In this document: piece by piece, positions 1 to 8,640 of the stretch
How the letters are laid out: every line of letters starts with the position of its first letter
Position numbering within the stretch: the stretch's first letter is position 1
Source of the DNA: Methylocystis bryophila
GTDB lineage: Bacteria > Pseudomonadota > Alphaproteobacteria > Rhizobiales > Beijerinckiaceae
Assembly: GCF_027925445.1 (NCBI RefSeq)
Contig: NZ_AP027149.1
Span: forward strand, 1,426,001-1,490,000
Direction: 5' to 3'
Length of the DNA stretch: 64,000 nt
Notes under the pieces: model-generated
What the model saw: only the letters and a program-made list of their open reading frames with translations
What the model was told of the DNA's origin: nothing
Databases searched by the model: none
Translations under genes and position numbers: made by a program

Positions 1-1
1 C

Positions 2-706
2 GCGCCCGCCCGCGGCTTCAGCTCGGGAGAGGCCATGACGGATATGGAGGAGATCGCCGCCAAGAAGCTGCCCAACGACGTCGGCTTCGCATGGAACGCA
101 ATTTCCTATCAGGAGAAGGTCACCGGAAATCTGCTTTATGTCGGTTTCGCTCTCTCGGTGCTCCTCGTCTATCTCGTGCTCGCGGGTCAATATGAGAGCT
201 GGATCTTGCCGCTTGCCGTTATTGCAGCGGTTCCTCTCGCGCTGGTCGGGCCCGCGCTAACGCTGACGAGCCTTGGCGTCGACAACAATCTCTATGTTCA
301 GATCGGGCTGATGCTCCTCATCGCCTTGTCCGCCAAGAACGGCATTCTCATTGTCGAGGTCGCCCGCGAGGAACGACTCCTCCACGGCAAACCGACGATC
401 GAGGCCGCGATCGAAGCGGCGCGCTCGCGCTTCCGCCCCATTCTGATGACCTCCATCGCCTTCATACTCGGCGTTCTGCCCTTGGTGCTCGCCACGGGGG
501 CGGGGGCCAACGCGCGCAAGTCACTCGGCATAAGCGTCTTCACCGGAATGATTTCTTCGACCGTGCTTGCGGTCGTATTGGTGCCGTCGTTCTTTGTGGC
601 GCTGCAGAAGCTCGACGAGCGCCTTGGCCGCAAGCCGCCGCCCAAGAAGAGCGCGGAGGGGCTGGAGAACACGCAAAAGAGCGTGGCTGCCGAGGAGAAG
701 GCGTGA
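2..706 (+). CDS. RND-family multidrug efflux transporter, C-terminal part (cut by window edge)
   Basis: Inner-membrane proton-driven drug exporter of the HAE1/AcrB type; only the last ~235 residues lie in the window. The reading frame is open from base 2, so the ATG at 35 is internal. The visible part has the C-terminal membrane half: a helix beginning LLYVGFALSVLLVYLVLAGQ, the helix with ALSAKNGILIVE that carries the family's conserved N-G-I pattern, and RFRPILMTSIAFILG followed by GLPLxLATGAGA-like residues before the last helices. The tail is short, charged and Lys-rich. The periplasmic adaptor and outer-membrane channel genes, if linked, would be upstream of the window. Confidence 0.93.
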   Translation, partial: APARGFSSGEAMTDMEEIAAKKLPNDVGFAWNAISYQEKVTGNLLYVGFALSVLLVYLVLAGQYESWILPLAVIAAVPLALVGPALTLTSLGVDNNLYVQIGLMLLIALSAKNGILIVEVAREERLLHGKPTIEAAIEAARSRFRPILMTSIAFILGVLPLVLATGAGANARKSLGISVFTGMISSTVLAVVLVPSFFVALQKLDERLGRKPPPKKSAEGLENTQKSVAAEEKA

Positions 707-784
707 TTGGGGCGCCCCGGCCGTTCTTCTCATGGACGCTCAAGGGGGTTGCCTGATGTTTTCCTTGAGGACCAGTTGCTTGGG

Positions 785-830
785 TGGTGAGCGCGCTGGG
801 ACTCGAACCCAGGACCCCCCTGATTAAAAG
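785..830 (-). repeat. Duplicate of tRNA-Lys 3' half (candidate attachment site)
   Basis: These 46 bases repeat the 3' half of the intact tRNA-Lys gene at 4436-4511: CCA end, acceptor 3' strand, T arm, variable region and anticodon loop. The only difference is one extra C in the variable-region C run. The match stops just past the anticodon and there is no 5' half, so no tRNA is made here. A tRNA 3'-end copy in the same orientation, 3.65 kb from the intact gene, is the usual footprint of site-specific integration. Confidence 0.75.
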
Positions 831-947
831 TTTCATTCTAAAGCTTTTCGAAATTATCCGACTTCACGCCATTCTTGGATAACAGGCTGATTTTAATTTA
901 CTCTATCTGCGCCGTTGCCCGGCGTCAGTCATTCAGGAGGCGCTGCC

Positions 948-2582
948 ATGTTGGTCTGTCTTCGCGGAGGTAAAGTGATCGATCCGGTCAACGGCGTCGA
1001 CAGAGTGGGGGACCTATGGTTCGAGCACGGCCGGATTATAGCGCAGCCTGAGGGACGCTTAGCGGATGTAGAGCACGACGTCTCGGGCCATATCGTTATG
1101 GCCGGAGCCATCGACATTCACTCCCATATCGCTGGCGGCGGGGTGAACGCCGTGCGGCTACTCTTACCCGAGTCGCATCGCGCGCACCGCCCACAACCCG
1201 CGGGCGCTCCGTTTTCCGCCGCCGGCTGGTCCACATTCGAGACGGGACGTCTCTATGCGCAGATGGGCTATACCACGGTTATCGAGCCTGCGGTCCTGCC
1301 CCATCACGCGCTGCACGCCCACCTCGAACTCGCAGACATACCAATCGTCGATAAGGGCATATTGGCCGTTCTGGGCAATGACGACTTTCTCCTCAGCGCG
1401 CTTCGTGACCGAGAAAGCGACGCTGCATTCCGCGATTATGTCGGAGCCACGCTCCGCTCGACCCGGGCCATCGGGATCAAATGCGCGAATCCGGGCGGCG
1501 TCTGCGCTTGCAAACAAAATGTCCGGGCCTTTTCCATCGACGACACGGTTCCGCAATATGGCGTCTCCGCGCGCGAAATCATGACGCGATTGCAGCGCGC
1601 GGTCACGGAGACTCGAATTGGCCATCCTTTGCATCTGCATATGTGCAATCTCGGCATCGGGGGGAATATTGAAGAAGCGCTCACAACCATCGACGCTTCG
1701 CAGGGCCTACCACTGCATCTCGCGCACGCGCAGTTCTATGCTTACGGCAAAGAGGGCAAAAACGGCTTTTCGTCAGCGGCCGCGCAATTGGCGGAAAAAG
1801 TCAATAAAAACACAAATGTGACAATGGACGTTGGTCAAGTGATGTTTGCTGACACAGTCACGATCTCGACCGATGTCATGAAGCAGTTGAACAGTCTGCC
1901 CAGCGGACGACCTAGAAAGGGGGCGATTTTTGACGGCGATAGCAGCGGCCTAGGAGTGGTGCCTTATTCGTACAGGGTTTCCGACTACTACAGCGCGGTG
2001 CAATGGGCCGCCGGCTTGGAACTCTTTTTGCTGACCAATGATCCTATGCGTGTCTTTTTCACAACTGACCATCCGAACGGTGCGCCCTTCACCGCCTACC
2101 CGGAGGTGTTTGCTCTGCTGATGAGCGCGGACAAGCGTGCGCAGTGGCTTTCGCGTCTCCCTGCTGAGGTGCTCCAGCACACGACGCTCCCTTCAATCAA
2201 ACGCGAGTACACCCTTCATGAAATCGCGACAATGACGCGTGCTGCGCCACGTCAGCTCTACGGCTTCACGGATCGTGGCGCCATCGGACCGGGCGATGTC
2301 GCTGACATTGCGGTGTACAAACCGAACCAAAAGGACACGGCGGCAATGTTCCGCGACGCGGCTTATGTTTTCAAGGATGGCGAGCTTGTCGTGCGCGATG
2401 GCAACGTGTCGCGCTATACGACCGGTCGCACGCTTTATGTGAGACCAGACTATGATAGCCAGATGAGCAAGCGCCTCGACGGATATTACCAGGAGCTTTA
2501 TGGCTTGCCTCGCTCCGTGTTCGAGGTTACCGACGCGGCCTTGCCGAACAAGGACGCCTTTTTAGAGGTCGCCTGCCGCTAA
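948..2582 (+). CDS. fhcA: Formylmethanofuran dehydrogenase subunit A-like protein (formyltransferase/hydrolase complex subunit FhcA), stand-alone
   Basis: 544 residues, an amidohydrolase-fold protein. In methylotrophs FhcA is the hydrolytic subunit of the FhcABCD complex, which releases formate from the formyl group carried by tetrahydromethanopterin/methanofuran during formaldehyde oxidation. All metal-site motifs are visible: H-S-H near residue 57, G-I-K (the lysine that is carboxylated in the family) near 180, H-L-H-M-C-N near 236, H-L-A-H near 268, and T-T-D-H-P-N near 380. ATG 948 is chosen because AGGAGG lies 8 bases upstream; the TTG at 915 lacks one. No fhcB, fhcC or fhcD is nearby. 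It lies inside the segment bounded by tRNA-Lys sequences, so it may be a transferred extra copy. Confidence 0.9.
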   Translation: MLVCLRGGKVIDPVNGVDRVGDLWFEHGRIIAQPEGRLADVEHDVSGHIVMAGAIDIHSHIAGGGVNAVRLLLPESHRAHRPQPAGAPFSAAGWSTFETGRLYAQMGYTTVIEPAVLPHHALHAHLELADIPIVDKGILAVLGNDDFLLSALRDRESDAAFRDYVGATLRSTRAIGIKCANPGGVCACKQNVRAFSIDDTVPQYGVSAREIMTRLQRAVTETRIGHPLHLHMCNLGIGGNIEEALTTIDASQGLPLHLAHAQFYAYGKEGKNGFSSAAAQLAEKVNKNTNVTMDVGQVMFADTVTISTDVMKQLNSLPSGRPRKGAIFDGDSSGLGVVPYSYRVSDYYSAVQWAAGLELFLLTNDPMRVFFTTDHPNGAPFTAYPEVFALLMSADKRAQWLSRLPAEVLQHTTLPSIKREYTLHEIATMTRAAPRQLYGFTDRGAIGPGDVADIAVYKPNQKDTAAMFRDAAYVFKDGELVVRDGNVSRYTTGRTLYVRPDYDSQMSKRLDGYYQELYGLPRSVFEVTDAALPNKDAFLEVACR

Positions 2583-2663
2583 CGTATCGACCTCGTAGCT
2601 GGGCCACGAAATTCACGGGGCCGTTGCGCGTCTGCTGGGGCGTGAACTGGCCGCAGACGCTCT

Positions 2664-2779
2664 CGCGCGTTTCCCGCTCGAACGGAATCGTTCGAGCAAT
2701 CAGGAATCGCGCCAAGTCAAAAAGTTAGAGCATGTCATGACCGGAAAACCGCTTCGCACTTTTCCGTGACATGCTCTAG
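2664..2779. repeat. Dispersed palindromic intergenic repeat (REP-like), copy 1
   Basis: Two-module element: a short inverted repeat CGCTCGAACG...CGTTCGAGC, then a longer arm AGAGCATGTCA...TGACATGCTCT that encloses GGAAAACCGCTTCGCAC. The same modules recur at 6431-6543 and 34502-34733, with relatives at 4655-4841, 24314-24345 and 62047-62129. Confidence 0.75.
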
Positions 2780-2886
2780 TCTCTTCGCGGCCTCGATCGC
2801 GCCGTCGAGAGGCGACAAACGCTCAAAATTCCTGGAACGGATTTTTCCGGCCGGGCAGTCTCTAATGGGGTCGGACCGACGCTACA

Positions 2887-3060
2887 ATGGCACATGATGA
2901 CGATGAGGAAATTCTGTCCAGAACCGCCCTCGCTTGCGCGGGAGTAGGCGCAATTTTTGGTCTGTTCGTTGGATATGCTGTGTTGGGCTTTCCGATCTGT
3001 ATCGCAAGCACCGTTGTGGGCGCGATTTTCGGCGCCGGTCTAGGAAAGCATCTGCGGTGA
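2887..3060 (+). CDS. Small glycine-rich membrane protein, 57 aa
   Basis: Opens with an acidic stretch (MAHDDDEEILSR) followed by two hydrophobic segments of about 18 residues, one with G-V-G-A-I-F-G-L-F-V-G and one with V-V-G-A-I-F-G-A-G-L-G, ending in KHLR. The regular Gly spacing resembles glycine-zipper membrane proteins. Third-position base use is coding-like and the frame is clean from ATG to TGA. No Shine-Dalgarno is obvious, and the gene lies in the tRNA-Lys-flanked segment. Function unknown. Confidence 0.5.
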   Translation: MAHDDDEEILSRTALACAGVGAIFGLFVGYAVLGFPICIASTVVGAIFGAGLGKHLR

Positions 3061-3292
3061 ATTTGTTTACTAGGCCTTAAACTCATAAACGAGACTCCCG
3101 TCGGCGATGAAGGATGAGTCAAAGGCCCCAATGATTCTTTGGCACAACGCCTCGATCTCTATCCGACCAGCGCGCACGATGAAGAATTATTTCACACCTG
3201 TCGTAATGCAGTCATCTTACTGTCGTCACGTCTTCTAGGAAATTCTGTCTCTCGCTGCGACCTGCTTTTTTTGATACGCAGATGGAAGCTTC

Positions 3293-4032
3293 ATGCGCGG
3301 CCTGCCCGAGATCGATATACGCTATTGGTTGCTTCTGATGACCGCGAGCATCGGCGGCGCCAATCTTGGCGACCTCGCTTCCTCGACCCTCGGATTGGGT
3401 TTCCTCGGAGCCTTCCCACCTTTCGCGTTGCTGTTCCTTGCCTTGGCGTTTGGCCGTAACCGCATCGCGTTCGTGGGCGAAATCCAGTACTGGCTCGCGA
3501 TCCTCGTCTCCCGGGCGGGCGCGACCGACATCGCCGATCTCTTGACGCATCAGTTGCGCATCTCTTATCCCGCGCTGCTTTGCGCTTCACTGGTCGCACT
3601 CGTTTTGACGCTGCGCATCGGTGCGCGCTTCGGGCAAAACACGATCGTCGCCGCGCCTGGGCCGGGCGGGCTTTCGATTTTTCTCCCTGCCGCCAATGCG
3701 ACCTATTGGGTCTCTATGGTCGTCGCGAGCACATTTGGAACTATAGCTGGCGATCTTCTCTCCGATAATCTCGGGCTGGGCCGGGCGGCGCTTTTTACCA
3801 CGGGCGCTGCGGGATTTGCGGTCCTTGCTTCATCGTCGTCGGCAAGCTTTCCAAGCGCGGCTATTGGGGCGCCGTGCTCGCCATCCGCGCCGCGGCGACG
3901 AACCTCGGCGATCTGATGGCGAGCGAGGACGGACTCGGCCTCGGCTTTCCGATTTCTTGTGCTTTGGCTCTCGCGCTCTTGACCTGGCTCACCTCGAGCC
4001 GGCCGGTCCATCGGCTTGCGCAGACGAGCTAG
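3293..4032 (+). pseudogene. DUF347-repeat membrane protein (COG4705-like), frameshifted
   Basis: The first frame (3293 to about 3830) encodes hydrophobic repeats with the signature G-D-L-x4-L-G-L-G, seen as NLGDLASSTLGLG and IAGDLLSDNLGLG with a weaker copy between them. After the segment encoding GFAVLAS the original frame turns into low-complexity Ser/Ala/Pro sequence. The frame one position away continues sensibly as VVGKLSKRGYWGAVLAIRAA and holds a fourth repeat, TNLGDLMASEDGLGLG, ending at TAG 4030-4032. The shift therefore lies near 3825-3840. DUF347 repeat proteins are polytopic membrane proteins of unknown role. A sequencing error cannot be excluded. Confidence 0.7.
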
Positions 4033-4435
4033 CTTGGACAGTCGCAGCGATTGCTAAGGCAGACAGCCAAGCCGAACCGCAACGCCCCCGGCCGCTCGCC
4101 TCTGGTCACGCCGTTCACCAGGATACGAGCGCGTAAGAACCAACATAAGGCGGATCATCGACCAGATGAAACGGTTCACGACTTCGTCAAAGCTCGCCCG
4201 CTGCCGCCGCGCGGCGAGCTTGTCCTCCCGAGACCGTTCTCAAAAAATGAGTTGAAAAGGCTCCGATCCTGACTTGAGGCGGACTCTCATCCACGCGCAG
4301 TTGCCCGCGCAGTTGCGCAGCCGACCGACGATGATCAGTCGCCTATGCCATGGCCTGGTCTGCGCTCCGTGGTCGCCATTTGGTCGCCACCTACTGGCAG
4401 CGAACCACAACGGGTCGGCAACTCATTGATTTCCT
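4033..4435. other. Gene-free stretch next to tRNA-Lys
   Basis: Frames here are short and broken and no integrase or excisionase is readable. It is the right end of the tRNA-Lys-flanked segment and looks like degraded island sequence. Confidence 0.5.
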
Positions 4436-4511
4436 TGGTGAGCGCGCTGGGACTCGAACCCAGGACCCCCTGATTAAAAGTCAGATGCTCTACCGACTGA
4501 GCTACGCGCTC
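4436..4511 (-). tRNA. tRNA-Lys (anticodon UUU)
   Basis: Read on the minus strand the gene starts GAGCGCGTAGCTCAGT, has anticodon loop CTTTTAA (anticodon TTT), T loop GGTTCGAGTCC and an encoded CCA. The acceptor stem GAGCGCG pairs with CGCGCTC. Length is 76 nt. The 3' half is copied at 785-830. Confidence 0.97.
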
Positions 4512-4654
4512 GCTCAAGGCGAAAAGCGGAAGGACGCTGTCGCGCCTACCGCACCGAACGGAGCAAAGGCCTCCGTCTTCGCCTGTTCTTCTTCCAGCGG
4601 GACGCGCCGGATGGCTCCCACTAAAGGGCGGGCTCTTCGGGGTCAACCCCGCGC

Positions 4655-4841
4655 TAGGGCGTGATGCGAAAAATCGGAAACCGGTTTTTCGCGCAAATCG
4701 CGCTCTAAACTTCTAGAATCTATCACGTCTTCTGTGTTCAGGCGATTCCGCCAGGCGATCGAAAAGGACTAAGCTCCAGATCAAAAACTTAGAGCCTGTC
4801 CTGAGGGGCAAACCGCTTCGCGCTTCTCCGTGACAGGCTCT
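4655..4841. repeat. Cluster of dispersed palindromic repeats, copies 2 and 3
   Basis: Bases 4655-4709 carry the GCGTGATGCGAAAAA...GGAAACCGGTTTTTCGC...CGCTCTAA module. Bases 4755-4841 carry GATCGAAAAGGACTAAGCTCC, also present inverted near 62100, followed by an AGAGCCTGTC...GACAGGCTCT arm pair around AAACCGCTTCGC. The cluster fills most of the gap between tRNA-Lys and the ECF sigma gene. Confidence 0.65.
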
Positions 4842-4962
4842 ACGGGCGCGCAGGAGAAGAGGTTGACTCGCGAAGAACGATGGTCAAGCGGCCCGGACTG
4901 TCCTATCATCACTTGCAGCCGGCTGGAGGCGGCAGGTAACCGGGCCCTTTTGGACTGCGACC

Positions 4963-5469
4963 ATGGGAGACAGGGAAGCGCTATTCGCCGAGGTCGAGGA
5001 GGCGACTCCCCGCCTTCGACGCTATGCGCGGGCGCTTTGCGTCACGGCAGGCTCCATCGCCGCCGACGACCTTGTCCAAAGCGCGATCGACAAGGCGGCC
5101 GCGGCGATCCGAAATCATGGGCTGCGGCGCGGCGGGCCGGGCGTGGCGCGCATCTGCGCCTATCATGCGCTGACCTCGGCGGCGCGCGAGGAGCTGGCCG
5201 CATTGGAGGGCGCGAAGCTTTCGGCGCGCCAGCCGGCGATTGCGCAAGGCCTGGCTTCACTGCCCTTCGAGGAGCGGGCGGCCATCCTACTCGTCGCGCT
5301 CGAAGGTTTTTCCTATGCCGACGCCGCGGAGATCATCGGCGCCAGACGCGAGACCCTGGTTGCACGAGTGATGCGCGCGCGCGCCGCGCTCTCGACGCTC
5401 GATATTCGCCCGCCCGCGCCTTCTGACGGCCAGCGCCGCGCAGGCGGCCATTTACGGCTCGTGAAATAG
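4963..5469 (+). CDS. ECF-type RNA polymerase sigma factor
   Basis: 168 residues. Region 2 includes R-R-Y-A-R-A-L and A-D-D-L-V-Q-S-A, the usual 'DDLVQ' core-binding helix. Region 4 begins L-A-S-L-P-F-E-E-R-A-A-I-L-L-V and contains the helix-turn-helix S-Y-A-D-A-A-E-I-I-G...V-A-R-V-M-R-A-R. Such factors redirect RNA polymerase in envelope or oxidative stress responses. The gene is followed after 7 bases by a membrane anti-sigma factor, the normal pairing. The C-terminal ~15 residues are Arg/Pro-rich and non-conserved. Confidence 0.87.
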   Translation: MGDREALFAEVEEATPRLRRYARALCVTAGSIAADDLVQSAIDKAAAAIRNHGLRRGGPGVARICAYHALTSAAREELAALEGAKLSARQPAIAQGLASLPFEERAAILLVALEGFSYADAAEIIGARRETLVARVMRARAALSTLDIRPPAPSDGQRRAGGHLRLVK

Positions 5470-5476
5470 GCGGCCC

Positions 5477-6358
5477 ATGGGAGCTACTCCGTCGATCGAC
5501 GAAGCCGATCTACACGCGCTCGTTGATAACGAGATTTCCGGCGAAGAACGCCTGCGCGTCGAGGACCATCTCGCGGGCTGCCCCGAGGACGCCGCGCTCG
5601 TCGAAGGCTGGCGGCGGCAGAACGCGGCGCTGCGCGCGGCCTTCGAACCGGTCGCGCAGGAAAGGCCGCCGCTTTCGCTGCGCAATGCGGCGCAAAGAAA
5701 CGCCGCCGCGGGCGCGCCGCCCATCGAGAGCGGGGCCATTCATTGGGGGCGGCCGTCGAGCTCGACGCGATCGTTGCGACGCCTCGAGGGACTGCAGGCG
5801 GGGAGGCGGGCGGGAGCGCTCGCTTCGACCATCGGGGCGCTGCTTGCCGGCGCGGTCATCGCCGGCGCGGCGGTCTTCGTGCTCACGCGCCCTGGCTTGC
5901 CGCCGCAGGCTGCGGCCGAGCCCTCCTATGTGGAGCGCGCCGACCGCGCTTATCACACCTATGCGTTCGACCCGCGACCCGTCGAATTTGACGCGGCGCA
6001 GAAGGAAGAGCTGCTGAACGCCTTGCGCTCGCGGCTCGGCTTCGCCCGCGCGCCCGATCTCTCGAGCCTCGACTTGAAGCTGCTCGGCGCGCGCGTCACG
6101 CCGGGCCTGCGAGGACCGGCCGGCGTGCTGATCTATGAACGTGGCGATCTCAGCGCGCGCGTCGCGCTTTATTACGAGAAAGCGGATTCGATCGGCTTTC
6201 CGCGCGACGCGCCGCGGGTCGACCAAGCGCTCACCGCAATCGAGTGGCGGGCGGCGGGTTACGACTTCGTGCTGATCGGACCGCTCGGAGCCGAGACGAT
6301 GCAGCGGGCGGCCGAGCGCGCCGCCGCCGATATGCTGACTCCCGCGCCCGCGCGGTGA
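5477..6358 (+). CDS. Membrane-anchored anti-sigma factor partner of the upstream ECF sigma
   Basis: 293 residues. The N-terminal cytoplasmic domain has a zinc-anti-sigma-like pattern, D-L-H-A-L-V-D-N-E...V-E-D-H-L-A-G-C, but only one Cys where the classical motif has C-x2-C, so it may bind zinc differently or not at all. One membrane helix lies near residues 115-137 (TIGALLAGAVIAGAAVFVL); the remainder is a periplasmic domain. It would hold the sigma factor inactive until an envelope signal arrives. Confidence 0.8.
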   Translation: MGATPSIDEADLHALVDNEISGEERLRVEDHLAGCPEDAALVEGWRRQNAALRAAFEPVAQERPPLSLRNAAQRNAAAGAPPIESGAIHWGRPSSSTRSLRRLEGLQAGRRAGALASTIGALLAGAVIAGAAVFVLTRPGLPPQAAAEPSYVERADRAYHTYAFDPRPVEFDAAQKEELLNALRSRLGFARAPDLSSLDLKLLGARVTPGLRGPAGVLIYERGDLSARVALYYEKADSIGFPRDAPRVDQALTAIEWRAAGYDFVLIGPLGAETMQRAAERAAADMLTPAPAR

Positions 6359-6430
6359 TGAGACGGCGACAAAACCAAGAAAGCCGATCCGATTGCGCGC
6401 CGGCGCTTGAATGGCCTGACGCTCCGGTCT

Positions 6431-6543
6431 AGAGCATGTCACGGAAAAGTGCGAAGCGGTTTTCCGGTCAGGACATGCTCTAAGTTTTTGCTTTTGCGCG
6501 GTTCCTTATCGCTCGAGCGATTTCGTTCGAGCGGGAAACGCGC
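6431..6543. repeat. Dispersed palindromic intergenic repeat, copy 4
   Basis: Inverted orientation relative to copy 1: AGAGCATGTCACGGAAAAGTGC ... GGACATGCTCT, then GCTCGAGCGATTTCGTTCGAGC. It fills the gap between the anti-sigma gene and argB, and its end lies about 40 bases upstream of argB. Confidence 0.75.
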
Positions 6544-6583
6544 TAAGCAGCCACGAGCGCAACCCAAATAATAGGCCGCGACA

Positions 6584-7462
6584 ATGACCGACGACCCCAG
6601 GGCGGACGCACTGAAGCAGGCGGAAATTCTGACGCAGGCGCTGCCGCACATGCTGCGCTATGACGACGCGATCGTCGTCGTTAAATATGGCGGCCATGCG
6701 ATGGGCGACGATTCGGTCGCGCGCGACTTCGCCCGCGACATGGTGCTCCTTGAGCAATCCGGGGTGAACCCGGTCGTCGTGCATGGGGGCGGCCCGCAGA
6801 TCGGCGCCATGCTCAAGAAGCTCGGAATCGCCTCGCATTTTTCAGATGGCCTGCGCGTCACCGACAAGGCGACGATGGACATCGCGGAAATGGTGCTCGC
6901 CGGCGCGATCAACAAGCAGATCGTAGGCTTCATCAACGCGGAGGGCGGCCGCGCGATCGGTCTTTGCGGCAAGGACGGGCGCATGGTCACGGCCGCCAAG
7001 CTGGCTCGGCCAGGGGCTTCCGACGGCGTCGACCTTGGCTTTGTCGGCGAGCCGGTCAAGGTCGACACGACCGTGCTCGACCAAGTCCTGGGGCGCGAGC
7101 TTATTCCGGTCCTCGCCCCCGTCGCCCAAGGGCAGAACGGCGACACCTACAACATCAACGCCGACACTTTCGCAGGCGCCATCGCCGGCGCGCTCGGCGC
7201 CAAGCGTCTCCTCTTCCTGACCGATGTGCCGGGCGTGCTCGACAAGGACAAGAAGCTTATCGAGCAGTTGAAGATCGCCGACATTCCAGGGCTTATCGCC
7301 GACGGCACGATCACCGGCGGCATGATCCCTAAGGTCGAGACCTGCATGTATGCGGTCGAGCGAGGCGTCGAGGGCGTCGTGATCCTCGACGGCAAGCTGC
7401 CGCACGCCGTGCTGATCGAGCTTTTGACGGATCATGGCGCGGGAACGCTGATCACGCGGTGA
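6584..7462 (+). CDS. argB: Acetylglutamate kinase
   Basis: 292 residues, normal for the family. Phosphorylates N-acetyl-L-glutamate with ATP, the second step of arginine synthesis, in the cytosol. Amino-acid-kinase landmarks: V-V-K-Y-G-G-H-A-M near residue 27, V-V-H-G-G-G-P-Q-I near 65, the NINADTFAGAIA segment near 190, F-L-T-D-V-P-G-V near 212 and T-G-G-M-I-P-K near 246. The next gene starts inside its stop codon, so the two are translationally coupled. Confidence 0.96.
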   Translation: MTDDPRADALKQAEILTQALPHMLRYDDAIVVVKYGGHAMGDDSVARDFARDMVLLEQSGVNPVVVHGGGPQIGAMLKKLGIASHFSDGLRVTDKATMDIAEMVLAGAINKQIVGFINAEGGRAIGLCGKDGRMVTAAKLARPGASDGVDLGFVGEPVKVDTTVLDQVLGRELIPVLAPVAQGQNGDTYNINADTFAGAIAGALGAKRLLFLTDVPGVLDKDKKLIEQLKIADIPGLIADGTITGGMIPKVETCMYAVERGVEGVVILDGKLPHAVLIELLTDHGAGTLITR

Positions 7463-8208
7463 AGCGCGACGAGAAGGCGCTTTCGTCGCGCGCGACGATT
7501 TCGCAAGGCGAGGCGGAGCGCATCGCGACGGCTTTTTCCAAGATCGAGACTTTCGTCTTCGATCTCGACAACACGCTCTATCCCGCCACCAGCGATCTTT
7601 GGCCCAAGATCGACGACCGCATCACCCTTTTCATGATCCGGCTCTTCGGGCTGGACAGCCTGTCGCTGCGCGCGCTGCAGAAGCATTATTACAAACGCTA
7701 CGGCACGACGTTGCGCGGCCTCATGACGGAGCATGGCGTCGACGCCGAGGCTTATCTGCGCTACGTGCATGACGTCGATCGCTCATCGCTGAAGCCCGAT
7801 CATACGCTCGCCGCCGCGATCGCCGCCCTGCCAGGACGCAAGCTGATCCTGACCAACGGCTCGCGCGAGCATGCGGTGGAGACGGCGCGTGCGCTTGGCG
7901 TCGATCATTTGTTCGAGGACATTTTCGACATCGTCGCCGCTGATTTTGTCGCCAAACCCGAGGCCGAGGCCTATGAGCGGTTCTTTTCCAAGCATGCGAT
8001 TGATCCGCGCCGCGCTGCGCTGTTCGAGGATATCGCCCGCAATCTCGAAGTTCCCCATCGCCGGGGAACAACCACGGTGCTGGTCAAGCCGTTGTCAGAC
8101 GTTTCGACCGCGCGCGAGCATTGGGAGATCGCAGACGGCCTGGAGCCCCATGTCGATTTCGTGACCAGTGACCTAGCCGCGTTTCTAGAGAGCGTAACGG
8201 CGTCTTAA
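7459..8208 (+). CDS. HAD-family pyrimidine 5'-nucleotidase-like hydrolase
   Basis: 249 residues from a GTG that overlaps the argB stop by four bases. HAD motif I is F-D-L-D-N-T-L-Y-P (residues ~34-42), motif II is L-T-N-G-S, and the motif III/IV region has K-P-E...A-L-F-E-D-I-A-R-N. The Y-P after motif I and the NPY-like cap are typical of the SDT1/YjjG-like 5'-nucleotidase branch often found next to argB in alphaproteobacteria. It probably dephosphorylates a nucleotide or related metabolite; the substrate is not readable. Confidence 0.85.
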   Translation: MKRDEKALSSRATISQGEAERIATAFSKIETFVFDLDNTLYPATSDLWPKIDDRITLFMIRLFGLDSLSLRALQKHYYKRYGTTLRGLMTEHGVDAEAYLRYVHDVDRSSLKPDHTLAAAIAALPGRKLILTNGSREHAVETARALGVDHLFEDIFDIVAADFVAKPEAEAYERFFSKHAIDPRRAALFEDIARNLEVPHRRGTTTVLVKPLSDVSTAREHWEIADGLEPHVDFVTSDLAAFLESVTAS

Positions 8209-8223
8209 GAAAACTCCGCCGCT

Positions 8224-8640
8224 CTAATCTTTGTCAGCTTCCTCCGCATCGGCGGCGAGCTCGTCCATTTCGACGCTGCCCCCGATGCGGGCGCGCAGAA
8301 TCCTTGATGGCCTGAAAGTCACGACGAGCCGCGCGGAGATCGGGGCTCCAACGCCCGTGCGCGGATCGCGCCCGAGTCGCGCAGGCTTGTCGCGGACCGA
8401 AAAGGTTCCGAAAGAGGAAAGCTTCACATCCTCGCGCGCGATGAGTCGTTCGAAAATCTCGCTGAACACCATGTCGACGAGCAGGGCAGATTCTCGCCGA
8501 GGCAGGCCAACTACGCTTTGGACGGCTCGGGCGAGATCGGCGCGAGTCACCGTCCCGCTCGCGGACCCTTCCTCTGCGGACCATTGCTCTTCGCGGGAGC
8601 AAGAACTCGAGTTGTTGTCATCTTCGCCATTTGCGGTCAT
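8224..8640 (-). CDS. ihfA: HU/IHF-family DNA-binding protein, IHF alpha-like
   Basis: 138 residues. The core (about 29-120) has the family pattern T-R-A-D-L-A-R-A-V ... V-K-L-S-S-F-G-T-F-S-V-R-D-K and G-R-D-P-R-T-G, with beta-arm P-I-S-A-R-L-V-V-T-F-R-P-S. It would bend DNA with an IHF beta partner. IHF helps sigma-54 activators reach their promoters, which is relevant to the sMMO operon here. Unusual features are a ~28-residue Ser/Glu-rich N-terminal extension and an acidic C-terminal tail; the true start could be internal. Confidence 0.82.
   Translation of the reverse strand: MTANGEDDNNSSSCSREEQWSAEEGSASGTVTRADLARAVQSVVGLPRRESALLVDMVFSEIFERLIAREDVKLSSFGTFSVRDKPARLGRDPRTGVGAPISARLVVTFRPSRILRARIGGSVEMDELAADAEEADKD

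Noticed and set aside
785..4435. Search for an integrase inside the tRNA-Lys-flanked segment
   Set aside because: No tyrosine-recombinase motif (R...H-x-x-R...Y) readable in any frame; the island call rests on the duplicated tRNA end only.
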